Source of the DNA: an uncultured Lentisphaeria bacterium | GTDB lineage: Bacteria > Verrucomicrobiota > Lentisphaeria > Victivallales > Victivallaceae | Direction: 5' to 3' | Assembly (NCBI GenBank): GCA_949282965.1 | Contig: CASDQW010000127.1 | Location: 1 to 33,861, forward strand | Length of the DNA stretch: 33,861 nt | In this document: piece by piece, positions 7,976 through 20,244 of the stretch | Layout: each line of letters begins with the position of its first letter | Position numbering within the stretch: position 1 is the stretch's first letter | Notes under the pieces: generated by a model | The model's input: the letters and a program-made list of their open reading frames with translations, nothing else | Database searches by the model: none | What the model was told of the DNA's origin: nothing | Made by a program: the position numbers and the translations under genes

Positions 7976-8860
7976 ATGAAACTCGGCATTATCGGCGGCA
8001 GCGGCCTCGGCGAACTGCCCGGACTGGAAGAGATCCACAGTCAATTGGTCGACACGCCTTTCGGTGCGCCGTCCGCTGAACTCCTCACCGGCACCTATCG
8101 CGGACACGAGTTGACTTTTCTGGCCCGCCACGGAAAAGGCCATACCCTGATGCCGTCCGAGATCAATTTCCGCGCCAACATCTGCGCCATGAAAATGCTC
8201 GGCGTCACGCATCTGCTGAGCATCTCCGCCGTCGGCAGCCTCCGCCGTCACATCCGTCCGCGGGACGTGGTGGTGCCGGATCAGTATTTTGACCGGACCC
8301 GGCGACCGGCGGCGGACCACACGTTTTTCGGCGGCGGCGTGGTGGCGCACATCGCCTTCGGCACGCCGGTCTGTCCGGAATTGAGCGAACTGGCTGTCCG
8401 CGCCGCCGAAGAAGAGATCCGCCAGAGTGACGCGCCGAAACGCCGGGTGCATCGGGGCGGCACGTATGTGAATATGGAAGGTCCGGCGTTTTCCACCCGG
8501 GCGGAATCCGATTTTTACCGCTCTACCGGGGCGGCGGTGGTCGGCATGACCAACCTGGCCGAGGCCAAACTGGCGCGCGAAGCGGAAATCTGCTACGCCA
8601 CCGTAGCCATGGTCACCGATTTCGACTGCTGGCATCCCGATCACGAACACGTGACCGTGGAACTGGTCGTCGGCCACCTGCGGGCCAATGCTGAACTCGC
8701 GCTGGGCATCGTCGGCCGGGTCGCGCGCGAATTCAGTGTGTTGCCGCGTCACTGCCCCTGCCCCAATGCGCTGGCAAATGCCATTATCACCGATCCGGCC
8801 ATGATCGGACCGGAACTGCGGGAAAAACTGCACCACGTCGCGGGGCGGTATCTGGATTGA
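7976..8860 (+). CDS. mtnP: S-methyl-5'-thioadenosine phosphorylase (MTAP/PNP family)
   Basis: The enzyme splits methylthioadenosine with phosphate into adenine and methylthioribose-1-phosphate, salvaging by-products of polyamine and S-adenosylmethionine use. The 294 residues begin with MKLGIIGGSGLGE, the nucleoside-phosphorylase phosphate loop. ARHGKGHTLMPSEINFRANI follows near residue 45. The typical MTAP block GMTNLAEAKLAREAEICYA then runs into TDFDCWH. This acidic/Trp region resembles MTAP rather than classic PNP, though a 6-oxopurine specificity cannot be excluded by eye. The ATG at 7976 follows AAGGAAA. The next gene begins 26 bases after its stop and may be co-transcribed. Confidence 0.88.
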   Translation: MKLGIIGGSGLGELPGLEEIHSQLVDTPFGAPSAELLTGTYRGHELTFLARHGKGHTLMPSEINFRANICAMKMLGVTHLLSISAVGSLRRHIRPRDVVVPDQYFDRTRRPAADHTFFGGGVVAHIAFGTPVCPELSELAVRAAEEEIRQSDAPKRRVHRGGTYVNMEGPAFSTRAESDFYRSTGAAVVGMTNLAEAKLAREAEICYATVAMVTDFDCWHPDHEHVTVELVVGHLRANAELALGIVGRVAREFSVLPRHCPCPNALANAIITDPAMIGPELREKLHHVAGRYLD

Positions 8861-8886
8861 ACCCATTCAAACGAAAGGATTTTTCT

Positions 8887-9921
8887 ATGAAGCCATGGTT
8901 TGTGATGCCGATGGTCGCGTTGACGTTCAGCGCGTTGGCCGGACGGGTTCCGAACGGGGATTTTGCAGAAGGTCTGGATCGCTGGATGCGCCAGCCGGCC
9001 CAATCGACGGCGACCGTGGAAGACATTGAAGCGCATGGCAAAGTTCTGGTATTGAGCGCCGTCGACGCCAATTCCGGCCTGACTTCCGGACTGATTCCGA
9101 TTGCGCCCGCAGAACGCTCGGCACAGTGGACGCTGCAGTTCGAAATCCAGTCCGATCCGGTTACCTCCGGCACGTTCGCCGCTTCGGTATATGCCGTCGG
9201 CGTGGACGGCAAGGTGCTGAAACAGCTGGGGTTGTATCGTCTCTCCGAAAAGGACGGGAAAGCCGTCGACTGGCAGAAACTTTCTCGAAAATTCGGTCGC
9301 GACACCCGTTTTGAGCTGCCTCCCGAAACCACGGCCCTGCAGGTTCGCTTCTCCTTCTGGCGCACTGACGGCAAATGCCGGGGTACCGTCCGGGTCGCCG
9401 CCGTCGAGTTGAGCAATGACGCCGCCACCCCCGGCCCGTGTCTTGCCAACGGCAATTTTGAAGACGGTACGGATGGCTGGACCCTGCGCCCCGCCGGTTC
9501 GGCCGCCATGGTCAAATCCCTGCCCCCCTACGGCAATGTGCTGGAAATCGTGGCGGACAAGGCCAATTCCGGCGTCGTTTCCCAGCCCGTGAAATTCCAG
9601 GAGGGGGAACAGAACCAGCCCTGGTTCCTGACTGTCAGAATCCAGGTGGATCCGGTGGTCAAGGGCAGTTTCGGCGCTTCGCTGTACGCGCTGGACGCCG
9701 ACGGCAGGGAACTCAAACAGATCCCCCTCTATTCGCTCGGAGCCGGCAAGGAACAGCCGTGGAAAGTGCGCCGTTTCCGTTTCGGCCCCGGCACCCCCAA
9801 ACCGCTGCCTGAAGGCACCGCGGGGTTTGCCGTGCGCTTCTCCTTCTGGGATGCCCAGGGGGATCCCTCCGGCACGGCGCGGATCACCGACGTCAGCGTG
9901 ACGCCGGTCCCGGCACCGTAA
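8887..9921 (+). CDS. Secreted protein of two tandem CBM-like domains
   Basis: The start at 8887 follows AAAGGA and opens a signal peptide (MKPWFVMPMVALTFSALA, cleavage after Ala18). The 344-residue product is an internal duplication with a period of about 165 residues. Unit 1 starts VPNGDFAEGLDRW (21-33), and unit 2 starts LANGNFEDGTDGW (from about 186). Each unit then shows NSGLTSG or NSGVVSQ, a QSDPVTSGTFAASVYA or QVDPVVKGSFGASLYA strand, and a closing VRFSFW segment. Each ends as a jelly-roll. This suggests an exported ligand-binding protein, perhaps for carbohydrate. No catalytic residues are recognisable. A strong terminator follows. Confidence 0.8.
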   Translation: MKPWFVMPMVALTFSALAGRVPNGDFAEGLDRWMRQPAQSTATVEDIEAHGKVLVLSAVDANSGLTSGLIPIAPAERSAQWTLQFEIQSDPVTSGTFAASVYAVGVDGKVLKQLGLYRLSEKDGKAVDWQKLSRKFGRDTRFELPPETTALQVRFSFWRTDGKCRGTVRVAAVELSNDAATPGPCLANGNFEDGTDGWTLRPAGSAAMVKSLPPYGNVLEIVADKANSGVVSQPVKFQEGEQNQPWFLTVRIQVDPVVKGSFGASLYALDADGRELKQIPLYSLGAGKEQPWKVRRFRFGPGTPKPLPEGTAGFAVRFSFWDAQGDPSGTARITDVSVTPVPAP

Positions 9922-9938
9922 CCGGCGGATTGGTCCGG

Positions 9939-9987
9939 AACTCCGGTCCGATGAGGCATTCCCGCCCATCGAACCGGAGTTTTTTTT
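9939..9987 (+). terminator. Rho-independent terminator between convergent genes
   Basis: AACTCCGGT (9939-9947) pairs with ACCGGAGTT (9973-9981). After one mismatch, CGATG (9949-9953) pairs with CATCG (9967-9971). A T-run follows to 9987. It ends the secreted-protein transcript. On the minus strand it lacks a U-tract; a separate plain hairpin (9999-10019) lies closer to the carB end. Confidence 0.9.
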
Positions 9988-10027
9988 GAAGCAGCCGTCC
10001 CGGTGGAGCACACACCGGGCGCGGCGG

Positions 10028-13241
<3,214 letters not shown>

Positions 13242-13258
<17 letters not shown>

Positions 13259-14867
13259 AATGGGAATGCTCCTTGTTCTTGTATTGCAACGCCGCTTCCA
13301 CCAGTCCCGCGAACAACGGATGCGGCGAGGCCGGCTGCGATTTGAATTCCGGATGGAACTGGCAGCCGATGAAGAAGGGATGGTCCGCCATCTCCAGCAT
13401 TTCCACCAGCCGGCCGTCGGGTGAAGTGCCGACGATGCGCAGCGCTCCGCCGGAAAATTCCTCCCGGAAAAGATTGTTGAATTCATAACGGTGCCGGTGC
13501 CGTTCCGCGATCTCGTCCGCGCCGTACAGCGCCCGGGCCCGGCTGTCCGTCGCCAGCATGCAGGGGAAACTGCCCAATCTCATCGTCCCCCCCTTGGCGG
13601 TGACACTGCGTTGTTCCGGCATCAGGTCGATCACCGCATGACGGGTTTCCGGATTCCATTCGGCGCTGTCCGCATCCTCCCAGCCGAGTACGTGCCGGGC
13701 GTATTCGATCGCCATGCACTGCATCCCGAGGCAAATGCCGAGCAGCGGCACGCGCCGGGTGCGGGCGTATTCAATCGCCTTGATTTTGCCGGGAACGCCG
13801 CGCGAGCCGAAGCCGCCCGGCACCACGATGCCGTCCAGACCGTCCAGGGAAACCTCGCCTGCTTCCAGTGATTCAGCCTCGACCGCAACGACCTCCACCC
13901 GGGCGCGCCGGGCAATCCCCGCATGGGCCAATGCTTCGAAAACGCTCTTGTAGGCGTCCCGGCAGGAGGTGTATTTCCCGACCAGTCCGATCCGGCAGGA
14001 ACGGCGCGGATGCACTGCGGCATCGACGATGCGGTTCCAGTCCGTCAGATCCAGTTCGCGTTCCGGCAGCTCCAACAGCCGCAGTACCTTGACATCCAGC
14101 TGCTGCGCCGCCAGCTCCGGCGGCACTTCATAAATCGAATGGCGGACATCGCGTTCCTCGATGACCCGCTCCCGGGGAACGTTGCAGAAGAGCGCCAGTT
14201 TTCTGCCGTGCTCCTCGGTCATCGGCACTTCAGTGCGGCAGACCAGAATGTCCGGAAAAATCCCGATGTTGCGCAAAATCCCCACCGACTGCTGCGACGG
14301 TTTGGTCTTCAACTCCCCCGCCGCCCGGATGTACGGCAGCAGCGTCAGGTGCAGAAACACCGCGTTGCCCTCCCCCGCCTCGTGCTTGAACTGACGCGCA
14401 GCCTCCAGAAACGGCAGCGACGCGATGTCGCCCGCCGTGCCGCCGATTTCGGTCATGACGATATCCACATCCGGTGCGGCGGCGGAGCGGATGGCCGCCT
14501 TGATTTCGTCGGTGATGTGGGGGATCACCTGAACCGTGCCGCCGAGATAACCGCCCGCGCGCTCCCGGGCGATGACGTTGCTGTAAATCCGTCCGGACGT
14601 GTAGTTGCTCGCCCGGGTGCAGGTGATCCCCGCGAACCGTTCATAATGCCCGAGGTCCAGATCGGTCTCCGCCCCGTCATCGGTCACATAAAGTTCCCCA
14701 TGCTGATACGGCGACATGGTGCCGGGATCGACGTTGAGATAGGGGTCGAGCTTCTGCATGGCGACGCGGTACCCGCGCCGTTTGAGCAGCAGCGCCAGAC
14801 TGGCGGCGGTGATGCCTTTGCCGAGGCTGGAAACCACGCCGCCGGTAATGAAAATGAATTTACTCAT
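13242..14867 (-). CDS. pyrG: CTP synthase
   Basis: PyrG converts UTP to CTP with ATP and glutamine. The 541-residue product has the standard order: an amidoligase domain starting [19 protein letters not shown] with the P-loop, [20 protein letters not shown], then a class I glutaminase domain with [13 protein letters not shown] and GICLGMQ. Cys379 is the expected nucleophile. The start is preceded by GGGAGG. It lies 24 bases after carA and its end overlaps carB, so all three are one transcript. Placing pyrG between carA and carB is unusual; the two carbamoyl-phosphate synthase subunits are normally adjacent. Confidence 0.97.
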
Positions 14868-14891
14868 AAAAAACGCGCCTCCCTGTGTTCT

Positions 14892-15977
14892 TCAGCGTTC
14901 CAGCATGTCCCGGAACTCCCGGAAAATCGGCGCGGCGTCGTGCGGTCCCGGCGCCGCCTCCGGGTGGTACTGCACCGCGAACATCGGCTCGTGGCGGTGG
15001 CGGATCCCCTCCACCGTCCGGTCGTTCAAATTGAGATGGGTAACTTCCAATGCGGCGGGAATTCGGTCGGCGTCCAGTGCGAAATTATGATTCTGACTGG
15101 TGATGGCCACTTCTCCGGTCCGCAGATCCTGCACCGGGTGATTGCAGCCGTGATGTCCGAATTTCAACCGCCCGCAGCTGCCGCCGGAGGCGATCCCGAG
15201 GATCTGGTGTCCGAGACAGATGCCCATGATCGGAACCTTGCCGATCAAGGTCCGGGCGGCGTCGATCGCCCCCTTGACTGCGGCGGGATCGGCGGGACCG
15301 TTGGAGAGAAACACCCCGTCCGGACGCAGCGCCAGCACTTCCGCGGCGGAGGTTCCGGCCGGCACCACCGTCAATCGCAGATTCTGCGCCGCCAGCTGCC
15401 GGAGAATGTTGTATTTGACACCGAAGTCGTAGACCACGACCCGCAGGTCTCCGGCGTCGCTCCACTCGTACGGCTCGGTCACGCTGACCCGGGTCGCGTA
15501 ATCCTGGCCGTCCAGACCGCACCATTCGTTGGCGTGGCGCATGGCCTCTTCCGGCGTGATATCCGCATCGGAACCGTGCAGGAACGCCTTCTGGGTGCCG
15601 CCGGAGCGCAACCGGATCACCAGTTTCCGCGTGTCCACGCCGGAAAGCGCCGGAACGCCGCCGGCGATCAGCAGCTCGGGCAGCGACCCGGTGGACCTAA
15701 AATTCGACGGTTCATTGAGTTCCTGCACTATCAGTCCGTTCAGAAAAAGGCCCCGGGACTCCATGTCCTCGGGGTTGCAGCCGTAATTGCCGACTTCTGC
15801 CGTGGTGAGCGTGACGAATTGTCCGGCGTAGGAGGGATCGGAGACAATCTCCTGATATCCTGTCATGCCGGTGTTGAACACTACTTCGCCCACCGCGTCC
15901 ACGGAGGCGCCACGCGAATCCCCGTAGAAAACGGTTCCATCCGCCAGTGCCAGAAAATGTTTCTTCAGCTTTTTCAT
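14892..15977 (-). CDS. carA: Carbamoyl phosphate synthase small subunit (glutaminase)
   Basis: CarA hydrolyses glutamine and passes ammonia through a tunnel to CarB. The 361-residue product begins with LALADGTVFYGDSRGA. GEVVFNTGMTGYQEIVSDPSY marks the N-terminal CPSase domain. The class I amidotransferase domain has GICLGHQ with nucleophile Cys254 and the later HPEAAPGPHD. The ATG at 15977 abuts the purF stop codon directly, and its GGAGG lies within the purF end, so translation is probably coupled. Confidence 0.96.
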   Translation of the reverse strand: MKKLKKHFLALADGTVFYGDSRGASVDAVGEVVFNTGMTGYQEIVSDPSYAGQFVTLTTAEVGNYGCNPEDMESRGLFLNGLIVQELNEPSNFRSTGSLPELLIAGGVPALSGVDTRKLVIRLRSGGTQKAFLHGSDADITPEEAMRHANEWCGLDGQDYATRVSVTEPYEWSDAGDLRVVVYDFGVKYNILRQLAAQNLRLTVVPAGTSAAEVLALRPDGVFLSNGPADPAAVKGAIDAARTLIGKVPIMGICLGHQILGIASGGSCGRLKFGHHGCNHPVQDLRTGEVAITSQNHNFALDADRIPAALEVTHLNLNDRTVEGIRHRHEPMFAVQYHPEAAPGPHDAAPIFREFRDMLER

Positions 15978-17699
15978 TCAATATGCCCTCCGGTTCACGG
16001 CGTCAACATAATGGATCAACGCCTGATTGACCACCCGGTTGCCGCCGGGTGTCGGATAATCTCCGGAAAAATACCAGTCGCCGGTGTGGTCCGGGCAGGC
16101 CCGCCGCAGGTTTTCCGGTGTCTGAAACACCACCCGCAGCTCCGCCCGCAATCCTTCCGGCCGCAACCGCCGCCCGATTTCCTCGCACAACTCCTCAAAT
16201 TCCAGCGCCGCGTAGATCGGTTTTACCCGGTTCCGCATCCGGTCGTCCGGCAGCAGCAGGTCGTTCCGGGCCGCCGTCACGCATTCCTGGAAGAGGCGGT
16301 CCAGATGTTTGCGGCGGATCAGCGCCACGGCGGCTTCGAATGCGACCAGTTCCCCCAGACTGGCCATGTCGATGCCGTAACCGTCCGGGTAGCAGACCGG
16401 CGGCGCCGCCGAAACCACCACGATCCGTTTCGGTCCGAGCCGGTCGAGAATCCGGAGAATGGAATGCCGCATGGTATTGCCCCGGACGATCGAATCATCC
16501 AGCACCACCAGATTGTCCGCGCCCGGACGAACCAGACCGTAAACCACGTCATATGTATGCATCGACAGCTCCTTACGGCAATCCGCATCGGAAATGAAGG
16601 TGCGAAAGCCCACATCCTTGACCGCGATCTGGCCGAACCGCAGCGTCCGTCCCTGATGCCGGGCGACCAGTTCCTCCAGCATGCCGAGAAAACAGGTGTA
16701 CGCCGTATTCGGAATATAGGAAAAAAAGGTGTTGTCCCAGTCCCGGTCCACCGCGTCAAGCACCGGATCGGTCAGGAGTTTTCCCATTTTCCGCCGCTCC
16801 CGCTGGATGTCGGCGTCGTTGCCCCGCGAAAAATAAATGCGTTCAAAGACGCAGCGCCGCGGCGGTTCCGGCTCCAGACACTGTTCCAGACGCACCCTGC
16901 CGTCCCGGCCGACCAGCAGCAGCGCTCCGGGAGGCACCTCTTCCACCTCGGCGCTGGCAAGGTCGAAAGCCGTCTGCAACGCCGGCCTTTCTGATGCCGT
17001 CACCATCACGTCATCGTCGAAATACCAGTATCCCGGCCGAATCCCCCGCGGGTCACGCAGCGCGAAACATTCGCCGTTGCCGAGCATCCCGCAGAGGAAA
17101 TACCCGCCGTCCCATTCCGGCGCGGCCTCCCGGAAAAGCCGGACCAGATCAGGTGAGCGTTCCCCGCCGTCGTCAGATCCGAGCAGTTTTTCCAGGCGGT
17201 GCCCGATCATGGCCAGCAGAATGTGGCTGTCCAGCGCATCGGGCAGATGGTGGCCGGAAGCGGTCAGCCGGGCGAAGAGCGCGGCCGTGTTGGTCAAATT
17301 GAAGTTGCCCGCCAGCAGGATGGTCCGGTTGCGGCAGGGGCTTTCCCGGACCACCGGGTGGCACGCCGCCAGCGAACGCCGTCCGAACGTGCCGTAGCGC
17401 AGGTGACCCAGCAGCACCTCCCCGTTCCACGAGTCGTCGTCGATCCGGGAGAGAATGTCGGCAAGAGCGGTGGCGCTGTTGGATTTTTCCAGCCGATAAT
17501 AGGGTTCGCCGGGTACGGCGTCCAGTTTCAAGGCGGCCATGCCGGCACCGTCCTGCCCCCGGTTGTGTTGTTTTTCCAGCAGCAGTGCCAGCTTGCGGCT
17601 GCCGAAATGGCGCATGCCGTAACGCGCCGCATAGTATTCGGCGTTCCGGCGCAGTCGCAGCAACGTCACGCCGCATTCGTGTTTGAGTTCATCCGACAT
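15978..17699 (-). CDS. purF: Glutamine PRPP amidotransferase, long form
   Basis: This enzyme catalyses the first committed step of purine synthesis, making phosphoribosylamine from PRPP and glutamine. A short propeptide (MSDELKHE) precedes Cys9, the N-terminal nucleophile of class II amidotransferases. Further glutaminase motifs are QHNRGQDGAGM and GHLRYGTFG. The PRPP loop is VVLDDSIVRGNTM. The product has 573 residues, longer than the 470-505 of common PurF, with a C-terminal extension of about 80 residues after the phosphoribosyltransferase domain. It is closer in size to the long paralogues known from Bacteroidetes. That class can be annotated simply as amidophosphoribosyltransferase, so a divergent role is possible. 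It follows glnN by 15 bases and precedes carA with no gap. Confidence 0.88.
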   Translation of the reverse strand: MSDELKHECGVTLLRLRRNAEYYAARYGMRHFGSRKLALLLEKQHNRGQDGAGMAALKLDAVPGEPYYRLEKSNSATALADILSRIDDDSWNGEVLLGHLRYGTFGRRSLAACHPVVRESPCRNRTILLAGNFNLTNTAALFARLTASGHHLPDALDSHILLAMIGHRLEKLLGSDDGGERSPDLVRLFREAAPEWDGGYFLCGMLGNGECFALRDPRGIRPGYWYFDDDVMVTASERPALQTAFDLASAEVEEVPPGALLLVGRDGRVRLEQCLEPEPPRRCVFERIYFSRGNDADIQRERRKMGKLLTDPVLDAVDRDWDNTFFSYIPNTAYTCFLGMLEELVARHQGRTLRFGQIAVKDVGFRTFISDADCRKELSMHTYDVVYGLVRPGADNLVVLDDSIVRGNTMRHSILRILDRLGPKRIVVVSAAPPVCYPDGYGIDMASLGELVAFEAAVALIRRKHLDRLFQECVTAARNDLLLPDDRMRNRVKPIYAALEFEELCEEIGRRLRPEGLRAELRVVFQTPENLRRACPDHTGDWYFSGDYPTPGGNRVVNQALIHYVDAVNRRAY

Positions 17700-17714
17700 G
17701 AGCAGTCCCCGTTT

Positions 17715-19850
17715 TCAATAGACGAACAGCATTTCCCGGTACTTGGGCAGTGGCCAGCACTTGTCGTCCAGCTGGGTTTCGAGCCGGTCGACGACGTGAC
17801 GCAATGCCACGGTCGCCTCCAGAATGCATTCATGTTTTTCCGGAAGCATGGCTTCCAGATGATCGCATGCGGCATACAGCTGATCGAGCAGTTCCCCCAG
17901 GAGATCCGCGGAACGACGCAGTCCGGCGACGCCGTGTTTCGCGCCGGCGTTTTCGGCCGTAAGCAGTGCCGTGTTGCGGCGGTGAAATTCCTCCACGGCG
18001 ACCGGGAGAATCATGCTCCGGGCGATTTCCAGCGCGACCTGGCCCTCGATGCGGACCTTGCGATGGTATTCTTCCAGAAACACTTCGTAGCGCGAGGCCA
18101 GTTCCGGACGGGAGAAAACGCCGTAACGGATGAACAGTTCCTGATTGGCCGGATCGCGCAGCGGCTGCAAGGCTTCCATGGTCGTACGCAGGTTGGGCAG
18201 ACCGCGCCGGGCGGCCTCGGCGCGCCAGGCGTCGGTGTAATTGTCGCCGTTGAAGATGATCCGCTTATGACTGGAAATGATCGTGCGCAGAATCTGCTGC
18301 AGTCCTTCGTTGAAGGTTTCCTCCGGCAGTTTCTCCAACTGTTCGGAAATCGCATCCATCGCTTCCGCGATGATGGTGTTGAGCACCATATTGACCCCGG
18401 CGCAGGACTGGCTGGAACCGGCGGCGCGGAATTCGAATTTGTTGCCGGTAAAGGCGAAGGGACTGGTCCGATTGCGGTCGGTCGCGTCCCGCGGCAGCGG
18501 CGGAAGAGTGTCTACGCCGATGCGCATGGCTCCCGGAGCATGGCTGGAATGGGGAGCGCCTTTCTCCAGTTGTTCAATGACTTCGGTCAGCTGTTCGCCC
18601 AGGAAAATCGAGACGATGGCCGGGGGCGCTTCGTTGGCACCGAGCCGATGATCGTTGCCCACCGAGGCGGTGGCCGAACGCAGCAGATCGGCGTGCCGGT
18701 CCACCGCGCTGATCACGGAGCAGAGCACGGTAAGGAAAATGGCGTTGCGATGCGGGTCGTCGCCGGGTTCCAGCAGGTTGTGACGGCCGTAGGAGACGGA
18801 CCAGTTGTTGTGTTTGCCGGAGCCGTTGATGCCGGCGAACGGTTTTTCGTGGAGCAGACAAACCAGTCCGTGACGGTCGGCAACCTGCCGGAGCAGTTCC
18901 ATAACCAGCATGTTGTGGTCCACTGCCAGATTGAGTTCCTCGAAAACCGGAGCGATTTCAAACTGGGCGGGCGCCACTTCGTTGTGCCGGGTTTTCGCAG
19001 GGATGCCCAGCCGCCACAATTCCTTTTCCACATCAGACATGAACGCCAGCACCCGCGGCTTGATCGCCCCGAAGTAATGGTCTTCCAGCTGCTGATGCCG
19101 GGCCGGAGGCGCCCCGAACAGCGTTCTCCCGGTCTGCACCAGGTCCGGGCGATGCAGATAAAAATTCTTGTCGATCAGAAAATATTCCTGTTCCGGCCCC
19201 AGCGTCACCCGGGCCCGGGCCGCCGGCTGGCCGAAGCAGTCCATCAGCCGCCGCACAGACTTCTGCAACGCCTGGATGGAACGCAGCAGCGGCGTCTTCT
19301 TGTCCAGCGCTTCGCCGGTATAGGAACAGAAGGCCGTCGGGATGCAGAGCGTCGCCCCGTTGGCGTGGCGCTTGATGAAGGCCGGGCTGGTCGGATCCCA
19401 GGCGGTGTAGCCCCGCGCCTCAAACGTGCAGCGCAGCCCCCCCGAAGGGAAACTGGAGGCGTCCGGCTCACCGACGATCAGGTTTTTCCCGGAAAACGCC
19501 ATGATCGCCTGCCCCTCTCCGGCGGGTTCCAGAAAAGCGTCATGCTTTTCCGCCGTACCGCCGTTTAACGGCTGGAACCAGTGGGTGAAATGAGTCGCCC
19601 CGCGCTCCATCGCCCAGCTCTTCATGGCGTGGGCGACGTCACCGGCAATGGCCGGGTCAAGCGGCTGTCCGTCGCGGATGGTCGCCAGCAGTTTGGCCGC
19701 CGTCTCCTTGGGCAGGCAGCGGCATATGGCGGCCGTGTTGAATACGTCGTCCCCATAGAAATCAAGTTCGAACGGCTTCCCCGGACAGGGCGGGGAAACC
19801 GGACGGGAGGCGACGGCGTTGACGGCATGAAGGCGATTGCAGTTACTCAT
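17715..19850 (-). CDS. glnN: Glutamine synthetase type III
   Basis: The enzyme makes glutamine from glutamate, ammonia and ATP. The 711-residue length and the motifs WAMERGATHFTHWFQP, FPSGGLRCTFEARGYTAWD and FCSYTGEALDKKTPLLRS identify the GSIII class, a hexamer-of-dimers type frequent in Bacteroidetes and some cyanobacteria. It differs from the about 450-residue GlnA. Catalytic-type blocks include GPEQEYFLID and NGSGKHNNWS. The start at 19850 follows AAGGAG. It is first of the glnN-purF-carA-pyrG-carB unit and sits downstream of a GC-rich structured leader, so its level likely sets glutamine supply for the genes behind it. Confidence 0.95.
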   Translation of the reverse strand: MSNCNRLHAVNAVASRPVSPPCPGKPFELDFYGDDVFNTAAICRCLPKETAAKLLATIRDGQPLDPAIAGDVAHAMKSWAMERGATHFTHWFQPLNGGTAEKHDAFLEPAGEGQAIMAFSGKNLIVGEPDASSFPSGGLRCTFEARGYTAWDPTSPAFIKRHANGATLCIPTAFCSYTGEALDKKTPLLRSIQALQKSVRRLMDCFGQPAARARVTLGPEQEYFLIDKNFYLHRPDLVQTGRTLFGAPPARHQQLEDHYFGAIKPRVLAFMSDVEKELWRLGIPAKTRHNEVAPAQFEIAPVFEELNLAVDHNMLVMELLRQVADRHGLVCLLHEKPFAGINGSGKHNNWSVSYGRHNLLEPGDDPHRNAIFLTVLCSVISAVDRHADLLRSATASVGNDHRLGANEAPPAIVSIFLGEQLTEVIEQLEKGAPHSSHAPGAMRIGVDTLPPLPRDATDRNRTSPFAFTGNKFEFRAAGSSQSCAGVNMVLNTIIAEAMDAISEQLEKLPEETFNEGLQQILRTIISSHKRIIFNGDNYTDAWRAEAARRGLPNLRTTMEALQPLRDPANQELFIRYGVFSRPELASRYEVFLEEYHRKVRIEGQVALEIARSMILPVAVEEFHRRNTALLTAENAGAKHGVAGLRRSADLLGELLDQLYAACDHLEAMLPEKHECILEATVALRHVVDRLETQLDDKCWPLPKYREMLFVY

Positions 19851-19868
19851 CTTTCAAGCTCCTTGTTT

Positions 19869-19976
19869 CCCCGGAAAGTTGCTTACCCTTCGGCCACGGG
19901 CCTCGGGTACCTGCTCCGCAGGACCGCTACTTTCCGGGGGCCCCGCTCTACGGAACTCCGGACGGCTTCGCCGTCC
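19869..19976 (-). promoter_or_regulatory. Structured 5' leader of glnN (candidate cis-regulatory RNA)
   Basis: In RNA sense, 14 bases ending in AGTAGC (19926-19939) pair with GCAACTTTCCGGGG (19869-19882), with one mismatch. They enclose a hairpin CCTGC-GGA-GCAGG and a second small GGCC-type stem, giving a three-way-junction shape. Upstream is a perfect 7-bp hairpin closed by GAA (19960-19976, GGACGGC/GCCGTCC). The closing stem ends just 5 bases before the AAGGAG of glnN. I recognise no known riboswitch family. Confidence 0.45.
19908..19926. repeat. Hairpin repeat copy 1
   Basis: TACCTGCTCCGCAGGACCG occurs here and again at 20050-20068. The similarity extends 6 bases leftward with one mismatch. 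The core CCTGC-TCC-GCAGG forms a hairpin. This copy lies inside the glnN leader. Confidence 0.85.
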
Positions 19977-20003
19977 TCGTTCCTTCGAGTATGGTTGTTT
20001 GGT

Positions 20004-20032
20004 TTTATTGAATCATTACTACGGTTTATCAA
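20004..20032 (-). promoter_or_regulatory. Candidate sigma-70 promoter of glnN
   Basis: On the minus strand, TTGATA (complement of 20027-20032) is followed, after 17 bases, by AATAAA (complement of 20004-20009). The start would be near 19997, giving a leader of about 147 bases that contains the foldable segment. The -10 matches only 4 of 6 positions. Confidence 0.4.
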
Positions 20033-20049
20033 CTTTTCCCGGACTCGGC

Positions 20050-20068
20050 TACCTGCTCCGCAGGACCG
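20050..20068. repeat. Hairpin repeat copy 2
   Basis: Exact copy of the 19-base hairpin sequence at 19908-19926, located 142 bases away and upstream of the proposed glnN promoter. It may be a second copy of an interspersed element rather than part of the leader. Confidence 0.85.
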
Positions 20069-20244
20069 TTTCAGAATCATCTGGAAACTCCCGATCTTCT
20101 GCCGCCAGAATCAGCATTTCGCGTGCCAAAATAGAAAAAAACCTCTCGAATCGCCCCGGAAAATACAGTGCAACCAATTAGTCATCAATAAAATCAGCAT
20201 ATTTTTCAAGATTTTTTTCATGATCTCCACCGCCCCCACCAGGC

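Noticed and set aside
9999..10019. CCCGGTG/CACCGGG hairpin just after carB
   Set aside because: A perfect 7-bp stem, but no U-tract follows on the minus strand, so it is not a clear intrinsic terminator.
13923..16994. Open frame of about 3 kb on the plus strand opposite pyrG, carA and purF
   Set aside because: Arg/His/Gln-rich translation with no family similarity; a shadow of the three minus-strand genes.
19837..20181. Small overlapping open frames with a repeated LGYLLRRT peptide in the glnN/gltB gap
   Set aside because: The peptide repeat is just the translation of the duplicated hairpin DNA. The frames lack ribosome sites and overlap the glnN start.
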